A DNA stretch of 6,030 nucleotides from Faecalibacterium sp. UBA7177. Its GTDB lineage: Bacteria; Bacillota; Clostridia; Oscillospirales; Ruminococcaceae. Below, one piece after another: positions 4,715 through 6,030 of this stretch (the first letter of the stretch is position 1; every line of letters starts with the position of its first letter). The stretch is from the NCBI GenBank assembly GCA_002491225.1, contig DKVN01000089.1, positions 557 through 6,586 of the forward strand. Reading direction: 5' to 3'. The notes under the pieces were generated by a model. It did not search any database. It saw only the letters and a program-made list of their open reading frames with translations, and was not told the DNA's origin. A program made the position numbers and the translations under genes.

Positions 4715-6030
4715 TCACCCTTTATAGATGTACCGTTGGCGGCGCACGGCGCGGCGGCGGGCGCGGCGGCGCAGCAGAAGGATGGTGGGCAGCAGGACAA
4801 AGAGCAGCAGGGCCGCCGCGGCCCCGCCGAGGATCCAGTTTTTGTAGGGGGCCAGCCGGGCGCGCCAGTAGAGCTTTTGGCTGAACTCGTAATCCTGCCC
4901 GGCGGCAAGCTCGATCTCGCCCAGCAGCTCACCGTCCAGATACACCTCGGCGGTGCAGACCACCTGCCCGGCGGCCAGCGGCGGCTGGGGGGTGCCGTCA
5001 TACTCGGGCAGCACCTGCAGCTGCATCGGCTCGATCTGATCCAGCAGGGCGGTGAGCGGCTGCACCGGGTAGAGGGGCAGGATGTCCGCCTCCTCGCAGA
5101 AATCGAGCGGCATCCGGGTGGCCACCTCGCCCGCGGCGGGCACTTCGCCCACCGCAAAGCGGGCAAAGGCCCAGTCGTACAAATCGACCGTGTCGTGGAA
5201 GGCCTGGTTGAAGCCGTCCTCGGCCAGCGGGATCGGCGCGCCCAGCACCGAGAGCAGCCAGGTCTCGCCATTATGCACCGCGGTGCTGACAAAGCAGCGG
5301 CCCGCCTCGTCGGTGAAGCCGGTCTTCATGCCCTCGATGTAGGGGCGGTAGAGCTCCTGATCCGGCAGCTGCAGCACGTTGGTCACGGCCAGGCGGCGGC
5401 TCATGCCGGGGGGGACCTCCTCCCCTTTTGGCTCGGTGTGCATGTTCGAGAGGGGCATCCAGTGCTCGGTGGTTCTGACCACCTGCATAAACACCGGCTG
5501 CTCGCGGCAGGCCGCCGCGATGAGGGCCATGTCATAGGCGGTGGACCAGTTGCCCTCGCCGTACAGCCCGTGCGCGCAGGAAAAGCGGGTGTCCTCGCAG
5601 CCCAGCTCGGCGGCCCGCTCGGTCATGCGGGCGGCAAATCCGTCGAGGTCGCCGTCCGCGAGGTGATCCGCGATGACGCTGGCGGCGTCGTTGGCGCTGG
5701 GCAGCAGGGTGCAGTAGAGCAGATCCTCGAGGGTGATCTCTTCGCCGATCTTGAGGTCGGCGTCCGAGCCGTTCTCCTCCTGGATCTTGTCGAACTCGGC
5801 GGTGAGCCGCTCGGGGATGGTGATCGTCTGGGCGAGGCCCTCCCCGCTCTCGAGCAGCAGCAGGGCGGTCATCATCTTGGTGAGGCTGGCGCAGGCCCGG
5901 CGCTCGTGAGCGGCCTTTTCGTACACCACCGTACCGGTGTCGAGGTTGACAAGGTAGACCGCGGCCGACTGGGGCTCAAACTCCGGCGCGGCGAGCGCGG
6001 CAGCGGGCAGGGCGGCGATCAGGCTGAGGG
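4715..6030 (-). CDS. D-alanyl-D-alanine carboxypeptidase (PBP5/DacF-like, S11 family), 5' end cut by window edge
   Basis: This enzyme trims the terminal D-Ala from peptidoglycan pentapeptides outside the membrane and so limits cross-linking. The frame enters at the window edge with the end of a signal peptide (LIAALPAAALAA) and continues for 437 visible residues; the start codon lies outside the window. Numbered from the first complete codon, it has the penicillin-binding triad: S48-L-T-K51, S111-A-N113 and K235-T-G. The C-terminal third (about 280-390) is a beta-rich domain in the place of PBP5_C. It is followed by a strong membrane span at about 398-419 and an Arg-rich tail (RRRARRRAVRRQR), which anchors it by a true TM helix rather than the amphipathic helix of E. 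coli PBP5. A GTG at 5929 can be read as a start, but it would delete the signal peptide and lies inside the conserved N-terminal region. The 84-base palindrome begins 14 bases after the stop. Family is secure; DacA, DacB or DacF subtype is not. Confidence 0.95.
   Translation of the reverse strand, partial: LSLIAALPAAALAAPEFEPQSAAVYLVNLDTGTVVYEKAAHERRACASLTKMMTALLLLESGEGLAQTITIPERLTAEFDKIQEENGSDADLKIGEEITLEDLLYCTLLPSANDAASVIADHLADGDLDGFAARMTERAAELGCEDTRFSCAHGLYGEGNWSTAYDMALIAAACREQPVFMQVVRTTEHWMPLSNMHTEPKGEEVPPGMSRRLAVTNVLQLPDQELYRPYIEGMKTGFTDEAGRCFVSTAVHNGETWLLSVLGAPIPLAEDGFNQAFHDTVDLYDWAFARFAVGEVPAAGEVATRMPLDFCEEADILPLYPVQPLTALLDQIEPMQLQVLPEYDGTPQPPLAAGQVVCTAEVYLDGELLGEIELAAGQDYEFSQKLYWRARLAPYKNWILGGAAAALLLFVLLPTILLLRRRARRRAVRRQRYIYKG

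Noticed and set aside
4398..4718. Short minus-strand frame covering the intergenic region
   Set aside because: It would translate the palindrome and promoter and then an out-of-phase part of the lipoprotein. No ribosome binding site or family similarity is visible.
4558..5292. Open frame in another minus-strand phase across the carboxypeptidase end and the palindrome
   Set aside because: Composition is Arg/Pro/Ser/Cys-rich and low in complexity. It overlaps the carboxypeptidase frame, which has the KTG motif and membrane anchor, and it runs through the palindrome.
1..6030. CRISPR array, tRNA, rRNA, insertion sequence or phage genes
   Set aside because: I saw no regularly spaced repeats, no tRNA cloverleaf or rRNA signature, and no transposase, integrase or phage protein motifs.

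Overview
The window is GC-rich (about two thirds G+C by eye) and reads as a chromosomal segment of a Gram-positive member of the Bacillota, most likely a high-GC gut-type clostridium of the Oscillospirales. This rests on the YqhQ/DUF1385 protein, the sporulator-type D-Ala-D-Ala carboxypeptidase, strong AAAGGAGG-type ribosome binding sites, and the style of the two-component pair. The taxonomic call is inference, because no rRNA or other marker is present. All five genes lie on the minus strand, so transcription runs from high to low coordinates.

Layout in the direction of transcription: (1) 6030-4715, a penicillin-binding-protein-type D-alanyl-D-alanine carboxypeptidase that lacks its first residues at the window edge. 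(2) A 213-base intergenic region (4502-4714). It holds an 84-base near-perfect palindrome just after the carboxypeptidase stop, then a pair of 11-bp direct repeats, then a good extended -10 promoter in a small A+T-rich island. (3) 4501-3194, a lipoprotein with FG-GAP/VCBS-like Asp-rich repeats. (4) 3157-2459, an OmpR/PhoB-family response regulator. (5) 2389-929, a membrane HAMP-HisKA-HATPase sensor kinase. (6) 862-1, YqhQ (DUF1385), missing only its C-terminal end. The gaps inside the group are 36, 69 and 66 bases, and no gap contains a convincing terminator, so items 3-6 probably form one operon from the promoter at 4557-4585.

How the genes may work together: the kinase has an extracytoplasmic sensor domain of about 140 residues, the response regulator is a DNA-binding transcription factor, and the first gene of the operon encodes a lipoprotein anchored on the same face of the membrane as that sensor domain. 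A three-part sensing unit (lipoprotein, kinase, regulator) is the most attractive hypothesis here. The carboxypeptidase next door makes a cell-envelope theme plausible but unproven. The core genes belong to familiar families. The least explained parts are the 84-base palindrome, the possible autoregulatory site in front of the operon, and the role of the lipoprotein.
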